The translations under genes were made by a program, and so were the position numbers. Below, piece after piece: positions 7,680 to 14,792 of a stretch of DNA of 15,993 nt; within the stretch, counting starts at the first letter, position 1, and every line of letters starts with the position of its first letter. The notes beneath the pieces were generated by a model. That model did not search any database and was not told the origin of the DNA. It saw only the letters and a program-made list of their open reading frames with translations. The stretch comes from Actinomycetales bacterium (lineage in GTDB: Bacteria; Actinomycetota; Actinomycetes; Actinomycetales; Dermabacteraceae), in assembly GCA_012799425.1 (NCBI GenBank), contig JAAZLF010000667.1, positions 1 through 15,993 on the forward strand, read 5' to 3'.

Positions 7680-8599
7680 TGACGACGACCACTGCAGCTC
7701 GCCACGAGCCCGCGACGGCCCCTGCGGGCCGCCCGCAAGGGCGGCCTCGCCGCCGTCGATTCCGCAACGTCTCCGACCTGCATGGCCGTGCTCTCGTGAC
7801 GCGGTACATCTTGCTCGTCGCTGTGCTGATAATGATGCTCGGACCGCTGGTCCTGCCCCTGATGGCAGCATTCAAGAGCAGCGGTGAGCCGATCTTCGGG
7901 CAGTCGGCCAGCCTGCTGCCCGAGCAGTGGTCGCTGGATGCCTTCCGGACCATGTTCGCGCAGACGAACATGCTCCGCTACATCCTCAACTCGCTGATCG
8001 TCTGTGCGCTGTCGGTGAGCTCGGCGCTGGTGCTGGCCACCTTCGGCGGCTACATGCTCTCCCGCAAGGGATGGCGCGGCCGCACCGTGGTCTTCTTCGT
8101 CGTGATGTCGGCGCTGATCTTCCCCTTCGAGTCGATCATGCTCTCGCTGTACGCGCAGGTGCAGGCGTGGGACCTGTACGACACGCTCGTCGGCGTCTGG
8201 ATCCCCAGCGTCCTGGGGCCGTTCCACCTGTTGCTGATGCGGGCCGCTTTCCTGGGGATTCCCGACGAGATCGAGGATGCCGCCTTCGTGGATGGTGCCT
8301 CCGAGGTCCAGCGCTTCTTCCGGATCTTCCTCCCGCAGGTCAAGGGATCCCTCGTGGTGGTGGGCCTGACGGCCTTCATCTTCGCCTGGCAGGACTTCCT
8401 GTGGCCGCTGCTGGTCATCCAGTCGGACGAGAACATGACCATGATGTTGGGCATCTCCCGGCTCCAGGGGTCCTTCGGCACCGACTACCGCGTGGTCCTG
8501 GCCGGAGCGATCACCGCGATGCTGCCGGTCGTGGTCACGTTCTTCTTCACCCAACGCTATTTCTTCCGCGGCATCGAAGAGGGAGGACTCAAGTTCTGA
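7679..8599 (+). CDS. ABC sugar transporter permease, MalG/UgpE type
   Basis: The 306-residue partner permease has a basic N-terminal region, a first membrane helix at about 41-66, further helices around 103-126, 135-160, 167-193, 224-250 and 273-292, and a clear EAA loop at about 198-219 (IEDAAFVDGASEVQRFF, then RIFLPQ). The C-terminus (TQRYFFRGIEEGGLKF) is the usual family end. It overlaps the upstream permease by one base (TGATG) and overlaps the fucosidase start in the same way, so three genes are tightly coupled. Its C-terminal 65 residues resemble the separate remnant at 10006-10233, which is therefore the relic of another permease of this type and not of this gene. Confidence in family is high; substrate is inferred from context. 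Confidence 0.95.
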   Translation: MTTTTAARHEPATAPAGRPQGRPRRRRFRNVSDLHGRALVTRYILLVAVLIMMLGPLVLPLMAAFKSSGEPIFGQSASLLPEQWSLDAFRTMFAQTNMLRYILNSLIVCALSVSSALVLATFGGYMLSRKGWRGRTVVFFVVMSALIFPFESIMLSLYAQVQAWDLYDTLVGVWIPSVLGPFHLLLMRAAFLGIPDEIEDAAFVDGASEVQRFFRIFLPQVKGSLVVVGLTAFIFAWQDFLWPLLVIQSDENMTMMLGISRLQGSFGTDYRVVLAGAITAMLPVVVTFFFTQRYFFRGIEEGGLKF

Positions 8600-9999
8600 T
8601 GGCAGCACACGATTTCACCGCAGACAACCTCGAGGCGGCAGGGGCTCTGGGAGGATCTCCGGACCCCGGGTACATCCGCCCCGAGGCCCAGCGCACTCAG
8701 GCCGCTCTGGAGCACTGGCAGGATCTCAAGGTGGGTGTGATCATCCACTGGGGTCTCTACTCCGCGATCGGGCAGGGCGGCTCGTGGTCCCTGCATCGAG
8801 AGCGCCTGGGCGAGTTCACCGACCCGCCCGAGCACTTCACCGGCACGGACGCCGATTATCACGACTGGTACTACGACCAGCGGCGCACCTTCCACGGCCG
8901 GGAGTACGACCCGACGGAATGGGCCCGTGCCTGTTCCGACGCCGGGATGCGCTACCTCGTGTTCACCACCAAGCACCATGACGGTTTCGCGATGTACGAC
9001 ACCGCGTTCTCGAACCTGAAGTCGACCGCGGAGGACAGCGCTCTGGGGCGCGACGTCTTCGGCGAGACGGTCGAGGCGTTCCGCGCCGAAGGCCTGGAGA
9101 CCGGTGTGTACTTCTCCAAGGCGGACTGGGCCCACCCGGGCTACTGGGACCGGGCTCTGCCGGTGAAGGACCGCTTCCATAACTACGACATCGCGGAGCG
9201 CCCCAGCTCCTGGCAGCAGTTCGTGGACTTCACGCAGTCCCAGATCGAGGAGCTACTGACCCGCTACGGCACCATGAACGTGCTGTGGCTGGATGCCGGG
9301 TGGGTCCGGGAGCCGGAGGAACCGATCGGCATCGACCGGATCGCCGAGCGTGCCCGTGAGCTGCAGCCGGACATCCTGGTCGTCGACCGGGAGGTGCACG
9401 GAGTCAACGAGAACTACCGCACCCCGGAGCAGACCCTGCCTGCGGAGGATCCGGGCCACCCGTGGGAATCGTGCATCACGATGACCCGCTCCTGGTGCTC
9501 GCTGCGCCGCGACGACCCCGCCAAGCCCATCGAGGAGATCCTGAGCAACCTGCTCCAGATCGTCTCCCGGGGCGGCAACTACCTCATCGGCATCGGGCCG
9601 GACGCGGAGGGGCGACTGTCCGTTCCCGTGCAGGAGCGTCTCGCCGAGCTCGGAGCCTGGCTGCGAGCGTGCGGTGAGGGCATCTACGGCACCCGCGGGG
9701 GCGGCGACGCGCGGGGGGTCACCGGCGGCGGGCTCGAGTGGCATCACACCCGCAAGGCGCAGACGCTGTACGCCTTCGCCCTGCTGACGGGCGGCGGCCC
9801 GCTCGAGCATGCCGAACACGGTGGGACCGCCGGAACCGGAGAGCTGCCGGTGGAGGTCACGCTTCCGCCCGGGGCGACGTCAGCGCGACTGCTCGGCGGG
9901 CAGGACCTGCCGCTGCACACCACCGCCGACGGAGCACCTGCGGTGTCCCTGACCTCGTCCCCGACCATGCACGCGATCGGACTGGCCGTTGAGATGTAG
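8599..9999 (+). CDS. Alpha-L-fucosidase, glycoside hydrolase family 29
   Basis: The 466-residue protein matches GH29: WQDLKVGVIIHWGLYS near residues 40-55, the KHHDGF motif at 125-130, the strand NVLWLDAGW with the expected nucleophile Asp232, and the WESCIT...SWCSL segment of the active-site rim. GH29 enzymes release alpha-L-fucose from oligosaccharides with retention. There is no signal peptide, so it should act in the cytoplasm on sugars brought in by the transporter. The ATG at 8599 overlaps the permease stop in TGATG, with GGGAGG about a dozen bases upstream. The C-terminal beta-sandwich is short (about 370-466), and the acid/base residue cannot be placed with confidence by eye. The stop TAG (9997-9999) is followed after six bases by a permease remnant in the same frame. 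Confidence 0.95.
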   Translation: MAAHDFTADNLEAAGALGGSPDPGYIRPEAQRTQAALEHWQDLKVGVIIHWGLYSAIGQGGSWSLHRERLGEFTDPPEHFTGTDADYHDWYYDQRRTFHGREYDPTEWARACSDAGMRYLVFTTKHHDGFAMYDTAFSNLKSTAEDSALGRDVFGETVEAFRAEGLETGVYFSKADWAHPGYWDRALPVKDRFHNYDIAERPSSWQQFVDFTQSQIEELLTRYGTMNVLWLDAGWVREPEEPIGIDRIAERARELQPDILVVDREVHGVNENYRTPEQTLPAEDPGHPWESCITMTRSWCSLRRDDPAKPIEEILSNLLQIVSRGGNYLIGIGPDAEGRLSVPVQERLAELGAWLRACGEGIYGTRGGGDARGVTGGGLEWHHTRKAQTLYAFALLTGGGPLEHAEHGGTAGTGELPVEVTLPPGATSARLLGGQDLPLHTTADGAPAVSLTSSPTMHAIGLAVEM

Positions 10000-10005
10000 G
10001 GGCTG

Positions 10006-10233
10006 ATGACTCGCCGCGTGGCGCCGCACCACTTCCTGTGGCCGCTCATCCTCATCCGCAGCGACTCGATGCAGCCGCTGCAGCTGGGGCTCACCGTCTT
10101 CTACCAGGAGAACTCGACCCAATGGAACCTGCTGATGGCCGCGGTGCTGATGATGAGCATCCCGGTGCTGGTGATCTTCCTGTTCTCGCAGCGGTACTTC
10201 CGCAGCGGCATCACGGCAGGGGCGGTGAAGTGA
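10006..10233 (+). pseudogene. Truncated second CUT1 permease (C-terminal remnant)
   Basis: Only about 66 family-like residues remain, from FLWPLILIRSD to the end QRYFRSGITAGAVK. They align with residues 240-306 of the intact MalG-type permease (FLWPLLVIQSD ... QRYFFRGIEEGGLKF) but are clearly diverged from it, so this is not a recent duplication of that gene. The EAA loop and all earlier membrane helices are missing. The nine residues before FLWP are not permease-like, placing the break near 10027-10030. The stop TGA (10231-10233) overlaps the sulfatase start in GTGA, preserving the original coupling. The likely history is a deletion that removed most of a second transporter and joined its tail to the fucosidase gene. 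An ATG at 10006 might still be translated to feed the sulfatase start, but a transport function is not credible. Confidence 0.85.
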
Positions 10234-11681
10234 CCGGGCCGGAGGCAGCGACGGCGGGGGAGGCGGCCCCGCGCTCCGGCGCCTCCGGCACCTCCGCCCC
10301 GAACATCGTGCTCGTCCACGTCGATGACCTGGGTTGGACGGACCTGGGCTGTTACGGCTCCTCGTTCTATGAAACACCGCGGGTCGATGCGTTGGCGGAG
10401 GAGTCCTGCCAGCTTTTCAACGCCTACGCCGCCTCTCCGGTGTGCTCTCCCTCCCGGGCAGCGCTGATGACCGGCCGGGTGCCCGCCCGGGTGGGTATCA
10501 CGCAATGGATCGGCGGCACCGGTGTGGGGGCGCTCCTGGACGTGCCGTACCACCACGCCCTGCCGGTGAGCGAGTATGCACTGCCGCGGGCGCTGCGCGA
10601 CGGGGGCTACGCGACGTGGCACGTGGGCAAATGGCATCTCGGGACCGGAGCCCACGATCCGCTCGCCCACGGGTTCGAGGTCAACATCGCCGGCGGACAC
10701 ATCGGCTCGCCCCGCACCTACTTCGCGCCGTGGGGCATCGACCATCTGCCGGAGGCTGAACCCGGCACCTATCTCACCGACGCGCTCACGGACCACGCCA
10801 TCGATCTGGTGCGCTCCCACGATGGCGAGCGTCCGTTCTTCCTGCACCTGGCGCACTACGCCGTCCACACCCCGCTGGAGGCGCCGCCCGAGCTGGTGGA
10901 GAAGTACGAGCACAAGGCGCGGAAGCGCGGCCTGACTCCGGAGTCGGGCCTGGAGGAGGGCGAGGCCCACACGAAGTGGGGGCGGCGCGACGAACGGATC
11001 CTGCGCCGCACCGTCCAGTCCCACCCCACCTACGCGGCGATGGTCGAGAACCTTGACACCAACGTGGGCCGGCTGCTGGACGCTCTCGAGGAGCAGGGTG
11101 TTCTCGACGAGACGCTGATCGTCTTCACCTCCGACAACGGCGGGCTCGTCACCTCCGAGGGCTCGCCCACCTCGTGCGCCCCGCTCACCGAAGGCAAGGG
11201 ATGGACGGAGGAGGGCGGCGTACGAGTGCCGCTGATCATCCGTCTCCCGGGCGGGGAGCGTGCAGGGACCGAACCGGACGTTCTCGCCTACGGCCCGGAC
11301 CTCTACCCGACCTTGCTCGAGGCCGCCGGGCTGCCGCCGATCCCGCGCCAGCACGTGGACGGCACCTCCTTGCTGCCCTGGCTGAGCGACCCGGAGCATC
11401 CGGCCGACCGCGGGCCGCTGGTGTGGCACTACCCCCACTACTCGAACCAGGGTGGGCGCCCCTCGGCGGCGGTGCGCCACGGCAGGTTCAAACTGATCCG
11501 TTTCTTCGAGGACGAGCACTGCGAGCTGTACGACCTGGAAGCGGATATCGGCGAGCAGCACGATCTGGCTGCCGCCGAGCCCGCCGTGGTGCAGCAGCTC
11601 CGACGCGAGCTGGATGAGCATCTCGCCGATGCCCACGCGCTCATCCCGCAACGCAACCCCTGGCCGGAACCCTTCGCCTGA
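10230..11681 (+). CDS. Formylglycine-type sulfatase (family S1), cytoplasmic
   Basis: The 483-residue enzyme carries the S1 sulfatase signature C72-S-P-S-R76 followed by AALMTGR; Cys72 must be oxidised to formylglycine by a maturation enzyme. Metal ligands Asp32 and Asp33 (VHVDDLGWTDLG), Lys134 and His136 (GKWHLG), Asp302-Asn303 (FTSDNGG) and Lys323 (EGKGWTEEGG) are all in the expected order. It hydrolyses sulfate esters, probably on an imported carbohydrate. The first 23 residues are Ala/Gly/Pro-rich without a hydrophobic core, so no export signal is seen. The GTG start overlaps the stop of the permease remnant in GTGA; no other start near the conserved N-terminus fits better. Specific substrate and S1 subfamily cannot be told by eye. 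A formylglycine-generating enzyme is not in this window. Confidence 0.95.
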   Translation: MTGPEAATAGEAAPRSGASGTSAPNIVLVHVDDLGWTDLGCYGSSFYETPRVDALAEESCQLFNAYAASPVCSPSRAALMTGRVPARVGITQWIGGTGVGALLDVPYHHALPVSEYALPRALRDGGYATWHVGKWHLGTGAHDPLAHGFEVNIAGGHIGSPRTYFAPWGIDHLPEAEPGTYLTDALTDHAIDLVRSHDGERPFFLHLAHYAVHTPLEAPPELVEKYEHKARKRGLTPESGLEEGEAHTKWGRRDERILRRTVQSHPTYAAMVENLDTNVGRLLDALEEQGVLDETLIVFTSDNGGLVTSEGSPTSCAPLTEGKGWTEEGGVRVPLIIRLPGGERAGTEPDVLAYGPDLYPTLLEAAGLPPIPRQHVDGTSLLPWLSDPEHPADRGPLVWHYPHYSNQGGRPSAAVRHGRFKLIRFFEDEHCELYDLEADIGEQHDLAAAEPAVVQQLRRELDEHLADAHALIPQRNPWPEPFA

Positions 11682-11751
11682 CCGGAGCCTGCCGCCTGCC
11701 GGACACCGCCACCCCACCAACCAGCTCCGGCACGTTGAACTTCGTGCCGAC

Positions 11752-11790
11752 TGCGTGGCTCTGACCCTCTATGGGTGTTGTGGTCACGCA
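11752..11790. other. Imperfect inverted repeat in the 169-bp gap after the sulfatase
   Basis: TGCGTG (11752-11757) and CACGCA (11785-11790) bracket inner complementary pieces ACCC (11764-11767) and GGGT (11773-11776), with an alternative TGACC/GGTCA pairing. It lies between the sulfatase and the convergent small Cys-rich gene and may help terminate transcription from either side, but it has no T-run and a large internal loop. Nothing else definite is seen in this gap. Confidence 0.25.
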
Positions 11791-11850
11791 GGGCGCAGGA
11801 GGTTCGTCCTGAGGAGAAAAGGGCGGGGCGGGGAGAGGGGAGAGGCCCTC

Positions 11851-12015
11851 TCAGCGCCCCAGCAGCCGGGCGAAGAAGCCCTTCGTGGGAGCGACCTCGG
11901 CGTGGCCGGGGCAGCGCTGTGCGGTGGGCACCTTCTTCATGACCTGGTCCACGTGCTGTCCGCAGCCGGCCCAGGTGGTCTTGCCGCAGGTGCGGCAGGT
12001 GACTGGTCGGCACAT
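11851..12015 (-). CDS. Small Cys-rich protein of the persulfide module
   Basis: The 54-residue product starts MCRPVTCRTCGKTTWAGCGQ and contains five cysteines (positions 2, 7, 10, 18 and 35) plus histidines at 21 and 37. CxxC and the later CPGH suggest a small metal-binding (zinc-ribbon-like) fold. The ATG at 12015 follows GGAAGGAG by eight bases and begins one base after the stop of the CstB-like gene, so the two are co-transcribed. Short proteins with this opening are, as far as I recall, common and uncharacterised in actinobacteria. The operon suggests a role in sulfur or metal handling, but no reaction can be assigned. The C-terminal tail GFFARLLGR is basic and partly hydrophobic. The gene was chosen over a longer upstream start because the longer start would run back into the CstB gene and lacks a ribosome site. 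Confidence 0.85.
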   Translation of the reverse strand: MCRPVTCRTCGKTTWAGCGQHVDQVMKKVPTAQRCPGHAEVAPTKGFFARLLGR

Positions 12016-12016
12016 C

Positions 12017-13501
12017 TCAGGCGCTCCTTCCGTCGGGGGCGGTCGTGGGCTGTTCGCTCTGGCCGGGATGCTGCGGGTCGCTCTGATCGGGATTCTGCGC
12101 ACTCCACTGCGCCCAGGCGGCGTAGCTGCCCTTCAGCTCGATGACGTCGAAGCCGGCGCGGCGCAGGGTGGAGGCGGCGACGGTGTTGCGCAGCCCGGAC
12201 TGGCAGAAGGTCACCAGCGGGCCCGCCTGGTGCGTGGGAAGCTCCTCCTGGTGGAACAGCACTTTCCCGGCGGAGAGCTGCTGCGCGCCGGGGATGGTCC
12301 CGGCGGCGTGCTCGGTGCGGGTGCGCACATCCAGCAGCGCCGGTGCGGCGCCGTCCTCGGTGTGCAGGCGGTGCAGTTCGGCGGGAGAGACGACGGCGGG
12401 CGCGATGGTGGGCAGGCCTTCCAGCGCAGGCACGAACCCGGTCAGCGCATCGACGCCGACGCGCACGAAATGGTCGCCGTACTCCGCGGCGCGCTCGGCA
12501 TCCTCGGCGAGGACCACGAGCTGGGCGTCGTCGGTCTCCGGATCGAAGGCCCAGGCGATATGGCTGGCGGCCTTGCCGAGCGTGGGGATGTTCAGCGCCC
12601 CGGGCACGGTGCCGGCATGGACCTGGTCCACGGGGCGGGTGTCGATCAGGGCGAGCGTGCCGTCCTCGAGGCCGCGCATGAGCTCCTCGGCCGAGATCTC
12701 GCGCGGCATCACGCGCTCGCCGAGCAGGGCGGGGCCCTCCTGGTTCTGGTGCTTCATCCGGGCGAAGTAGGCGTGGGCGTCGGGCTGGCCGTCCAGCAGC
12801 TCGTCGATGAAGCCCTGTTCGTCATCGTTCTTCAGGTGCTTCCCCCACCAGGCGAAGTGCCGCTCGTACCCGACGGTGGTGGAGGGCAGTGCGCCGATGG
12901 CCTTGCCGCAGGCCGAGCCGGAGCCGTGGCCGGGGAAGACCTGCACATGGTCCGGCAGGGTGAGGAACACGTTCTTCAGCGAGGCGAACAGCTGCTTCGC
13001 CCCGGTGAAGCGGGTGTCCTGCATGCCCACGGCCTCGTCCAGCAGGTCCGGCCGGCCCAGGTCGCCGGAGAACACGAAGTCGCCGGTGAGGATGTAGCCG
13101 GGCTCGTCGGCGAAGGCGCCGTCGGTGATGAGGTACGAGAGGTGCTCAGGGGTGTGGCCCGGGGTGTGGCGGGCGGTGACGGTGATGTTGCCGAGCGTGA
13201 TCGCGCCGTGATCGTGCAGGCGCTCGGCCTCGAAGCCGTACTGCCAGTCCTCCCCGCCGGTGCCAGGCACGTAGGCGGTCGCGCCGGTGGCGGCGGCCAG
13301 CTCGCGGGTGCCGGAGAGGAAGTCGGCGTGCAGGTGCGTCTCGGTGACCGCGGTGATCCGCAGGCCGTGCTGCGCGGCGAGGTCGAGGTACTGCTGGATG
13401 TCGCGCCGCGGATCCACCACCAGCGCCTCGCCGCTGGCCTGGCAGGCGATCAGGTAGCTGGTCTGGGAGAGGTCCTCGTCGTAGATGCGTTCGAGAAGCA
13501 C
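12017..13501 (-). CDS. cstB-like: CstB-like persulfide dioxygenase-rhodanese fusion
   Basis: The 494-residue protein has an N-terminal metallo-beta-lactamase domain (about 1-250) with metal ligands of the persulfide dioxygenase group: His56, His58 and Asp60 in ETHLHADF, His116 in HTPGHTPEH, Asp141 in TGDFVFSGDLGR and His192 in PGHGSG. Two rhodanese domains follow. The first (about 270-365) lacks a catalytic Cys; its active loop reads VVLAEDAERA. The second (about 372-468) has Cys433 in TFCQSGLRN. This order (dioxygenase, pseudo-rhodanese, rhodanese) is that of Staphylococcus aureus CstB, which oxidises low-molecular-weight persulfide and yields thiosulfate. It should act in the cytoplasm against sulfide stress. 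The GTG start at 13501 is preceded by AGGAGGAACC. The tail after 470 is Gln/Pro-rich and probably disordered. A divergent CstR-like repressor and a tandem operator support the assignment; activity is inferred. Confidence 0.92.
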   Translation of the reverse strand: MLLERIYDEDLSQTSYLIACQASGEALVVDPRRDIQQYLDLAAQHGLRITAVTETHLHADFLSGTRELAAATGATAYVPGTGGEDWQYGFEAERLHDHGAITLGNITVTARHTPGHTPEHLSYLITDGAFADEPGYILTGDFVFSGDLGRPDLLDEAVGMQDTRFTGAKQLFASLKNVFLTLPDHVQVFPGHGSGSACGKAIGALPSTTVGYERHFAWWGKHLKNDDEQGFIDELLDGQPDAHAYFARMKHQNQEGPALLGERVMPREISAEELMRGLEDGTLALIDTRPVDQVHAGTVPGALNIPTLGKAASHIAWAFDPETDDAQLVVLAEDAERAAEYGDHFVRVGVDALTGFVPALEGLPTIAPAVVSPAELHRLHTEDGAAPALLDVRTRTEHAAGTIPGAQQLSAGKVLFHQEELPTHQAGPLVTFCQSGLRNTVAASTLRRAGFDVIELKGSYAAWAQWSAQNPDQSDPQHPGQSEQPTTAPDGRSA

Positions 13502-13549
13502 GGTTCCTCCTGGCGCTCGATGAGCGCTGCGTCGGGTGTGGACGGCCCG

Positions 13550-13579
13550 AGTTTACGGGGTACCCCCGGGGGTATGCAA
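13550..13579 (-). promoter_or_regulatory. Candidate promoter of the CstB-like operon
   Basis: Read on the minus strand, TTGCAT (13574-13579) and TAAACT (13550-13555) are 18 bp apart. The first palindromic operator occupies 13561-13574, filling most of the spacer, so a bound repressor would exclude polymerase. The spacing is at the upper edge of the usual range, and the start would lie about 40 bases before the GTG. Prediction only. Confidence 0.5.
13561..13574. promoter_or_regulatory. CsoR/CstR-type operator, copy A
   Basis: TACCCCCGGGGGTA is a perfect 14-bp palindrome. G/C-tract palindromes flanked by TA are the known form of CsoR-family operators in Gram-positives. It lies inside the predicted promoter of the CstB-like operon. 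Its centre is 21 bp, about two helical turns, from copy B. Confidence 0.82.
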
Positions 13580-13581
13580 GA

Positions 13582-13595
13582 CACCCCCGGGGGTA
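13582..13595. promoter_or_regulatory. CsoR/CstR-type operator, copy B
   Basis: CACCCCCGGGGGTA shares 13 of 14 bases with copy A and has a 12-bp perfect palindromic core (13583-13594). It lies nearer the repressor gene, with a TATA-containing stretch (13594-13599) immediately after it that may be the -10 region of the repressor. This suits autoregulation. Confidence 0.8.
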
Positions 13596-13642
13596 TAGGG
13601 TGGATGCTCGGACATCCGCCCGCTCTTGTCAGAGGAGACCCC

Positions 13643-13900
13643 GTGGAGCTCGACGTAGCCAGTGTGACCCCGGTCATCAACAGACTCAAGCGTGCGCAGG
13701 GGCAGCTTGCGGCGGTGACCCGCATGCTCGAGGAGGGCAGCGACTGCAAGGACGTGGTCACCCAGCTCTCCGCGGTCTCCAAGGCACTGGACCGCGCCGG
13801 TTTCGCGATCATCGCCACCGGGATGGAGCAGTGCCTGGCCGGGGGAGACGGGGCCATGGACAAGAAGGACCTCGAGAAGCTGTTCCTCTCCCTGGCCTGA
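13643..13900 (+). CDS. cstR-like: CstR-like persulfide-sensing repressor (CsoR/FrmR family)
   Basis: The 85-residue protein is an all-helical DUF156 (CsoR/RcnR/FrmR) regulator: VINRLKRAQGQLAAVTRMLE at 11-30 is the signature first helix. Cys35 and Cys64 occupy the sensing positions. CsoR copper sensors have a His four residues before the second Cys; here that residue is Gly60 (IIATGMEQC), so copper binding as in CsoR is unlikely. Two cysteines without the His is the pattern of the persulfide sensor CstR, which forms a Cys-Cys sulfur bridge when per-sulfidated and releases DNA. The GTG start follows AGAGGAG by six bases. It is divergent from the CstB-like gene and separated by two palindromic operators, consistent with control of both promoters. 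Sensing of persulfide rather than metal is inferred from residues and neighbours. Confidence 0.92.
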   Translation: MELDVASVTPVINRLKRAQGQLAAVTRMLEEGSDCKDVVTQLSAVSKALDRAGFAIIATGMEQCLAGGDGAMDKKDLEKLFLSLA

Positions 13901-13923
13901 CCGCGCAGCGCAGTGCGCCGAAC

Positions 13924-14643
13924 TCACCGCAGCATGAGCAGCTGGCGCAGCCACGGCACATGTTCGCTGAGCAGCGCGATGACCCCATCGCCGAGCACGG
14001 CGAGACCCGTCAGGGCGAGCACGGCGGCAAGGGCCGTCTGCAAGGCGCGGCGGTGCGGTCCCACGACCTCCGTCACCCGCGCGACCAGCAGCTCGTGCTT
14101 GCCGAACAGCGCCGCGGCGATCACCGCGACCAGCGGCGCCTGGTAGAGGACGTTCCACGCCACCAGCAGCGCCACATGGCGCACAAGGTGCGGCTCCTGA
14201 GACGCCATGCCCACGGCGATCGTGAAGGCGGGATCGGCCAGCGCCGTCGCCGAGAAGCCGACGCCGGCGAGCACCAGCGGCACGGTGGCGACGCGCTTGG
14301 GGGCAGCGCGCTGCTCGAGCGGGCCGTGGGGTGCGGGAGGCCGAGACGCCGCCCGGAACTGGTGGACGCTGAAGCCGAGCAGGGCGAGCCCCACCACGAC
14401 CTCCACCGTGCCGATCGCGTTGTTCGAATCCAGCACGGGCCGCAGCCAGCGGCTCAGCAGAGCCAGCAGCGGATGCAGGATCAGCGTCGCCCCGATGATG
14501 ACTGCGGTGTACCCGCCGGCGAAGGCGAGCAGATGCCGCACCATGCCGCCGCGCAGCATCACGCCGATCGCGATCACCCCGCCGAGCACGTCCATCGTCA
14601 CCACCGCGAGCCCGAAGAAGGCGAGGATCCCGGCGAACGTCAT
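13924..14643 (-). CDS. Integral membrane protein, LysE/GAP-like (uncertain)
   Basis: The 239-residue product is strongly hydrophobic with about six membrane segments in two halves separated by a polar loop around residues 100-115 (SRPPAPHGPLEQRAAPKRV). The first half begins at the N-terminus without a separate signal (FAGILAFFGLAVVTMDVLGG). The layout resembles LysE-like exporters or the mycobacterial GAP family, but I see no diagnostic motif, so the transported molecule and family stay open. It converges on the CstR-like gene with a 23-base gap and diverges from arr. The ATG at 14643 has no ribosome site upstream; instead TACGCT lies seven bases before it, which would suit a leaderless transcript. 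A role in the sulfur module (for example thiosulfate or sulfite export) is possible by position only. Confidence 0.8.
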   Translation of the reverse strand: MTFAGILAFFGLAVVTMDVLGGVIAIGVMLRGGMVRHLLAFAGGYTAVIIGATLILHPLLALLSRWLRPVLDSNNAIGTVEVVVGLALLGFSVHQFRAASRPPAPHGPLEQRAAPKRVATVPLVLAGVGFSATALADPAFTIAVGMASQEPHLVRHVALLVAWNVLYQAPLVAVIAAALFGKHELLVARVTEVVGPHRRALQTALAAVLALTGLAVLGDGVIALLSEHVPWLRQLLMLR

Positions 14644-14650
14644 GGTGAGA

Positions 14651-14656
14651 AGCGTA
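14651..14656 (-). promoter_or_regulatory. Candidate -10 box for a leaderless transcript
   Basis: On the minus strand TACGCT is followed by exactly seven bases and then the ATG of the membrane protein gene, and no Shine-Dalgarno sequence is present between. A TAnnnT box at this distance places the transcript start at the start codon. The -35 region is not recognisable. Leaderless mRNAs are common in actinobacteria. Confidence 0.35.
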
Positions 14657-14792
14657 GAAGACGCCGCGCCGCGTGCACGACGGGGCGGGCGCCCGCTCCG
14701 TCAGGGGGTTTCCCCCATGGTCTTCCGTGCGAGGAGGGCCTGCGGGAGGATGGCGCTGGCCGGGCGAGGGCCCGGCGGGGAGCGAGGGCGTG

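Noticed and set aside
10101..11720. Minus-strand open frame of 539 codons opposite the sulfatase
   Set aside because: The opposite strand has every sulfatase motif in order. The antisense translation has no recognisable domain.
13643..13900. Copper-sensing CsoR
   Set aside because: The His of the Cys-His-Cys copper site is Gly60 here and the neighbour is a persulfide dioxygenase-rhodanese, not a copper exporter or chaperone.
13901..13923. Terminator between the convergent CstR-like and membrane protein genes
   Set aside because: Only a five-base stem (gcgca/tgcgc) can form in this 23-base gap; too weak to call.
14704..14716. GGGGG-TTT-CCCCC mini-hairpin before arr
   Set aside because: A five-pair stem with a three-base loop is expected by chance in such GC-rich DNA, and it has no clear relation to a promoter or ribosome site.
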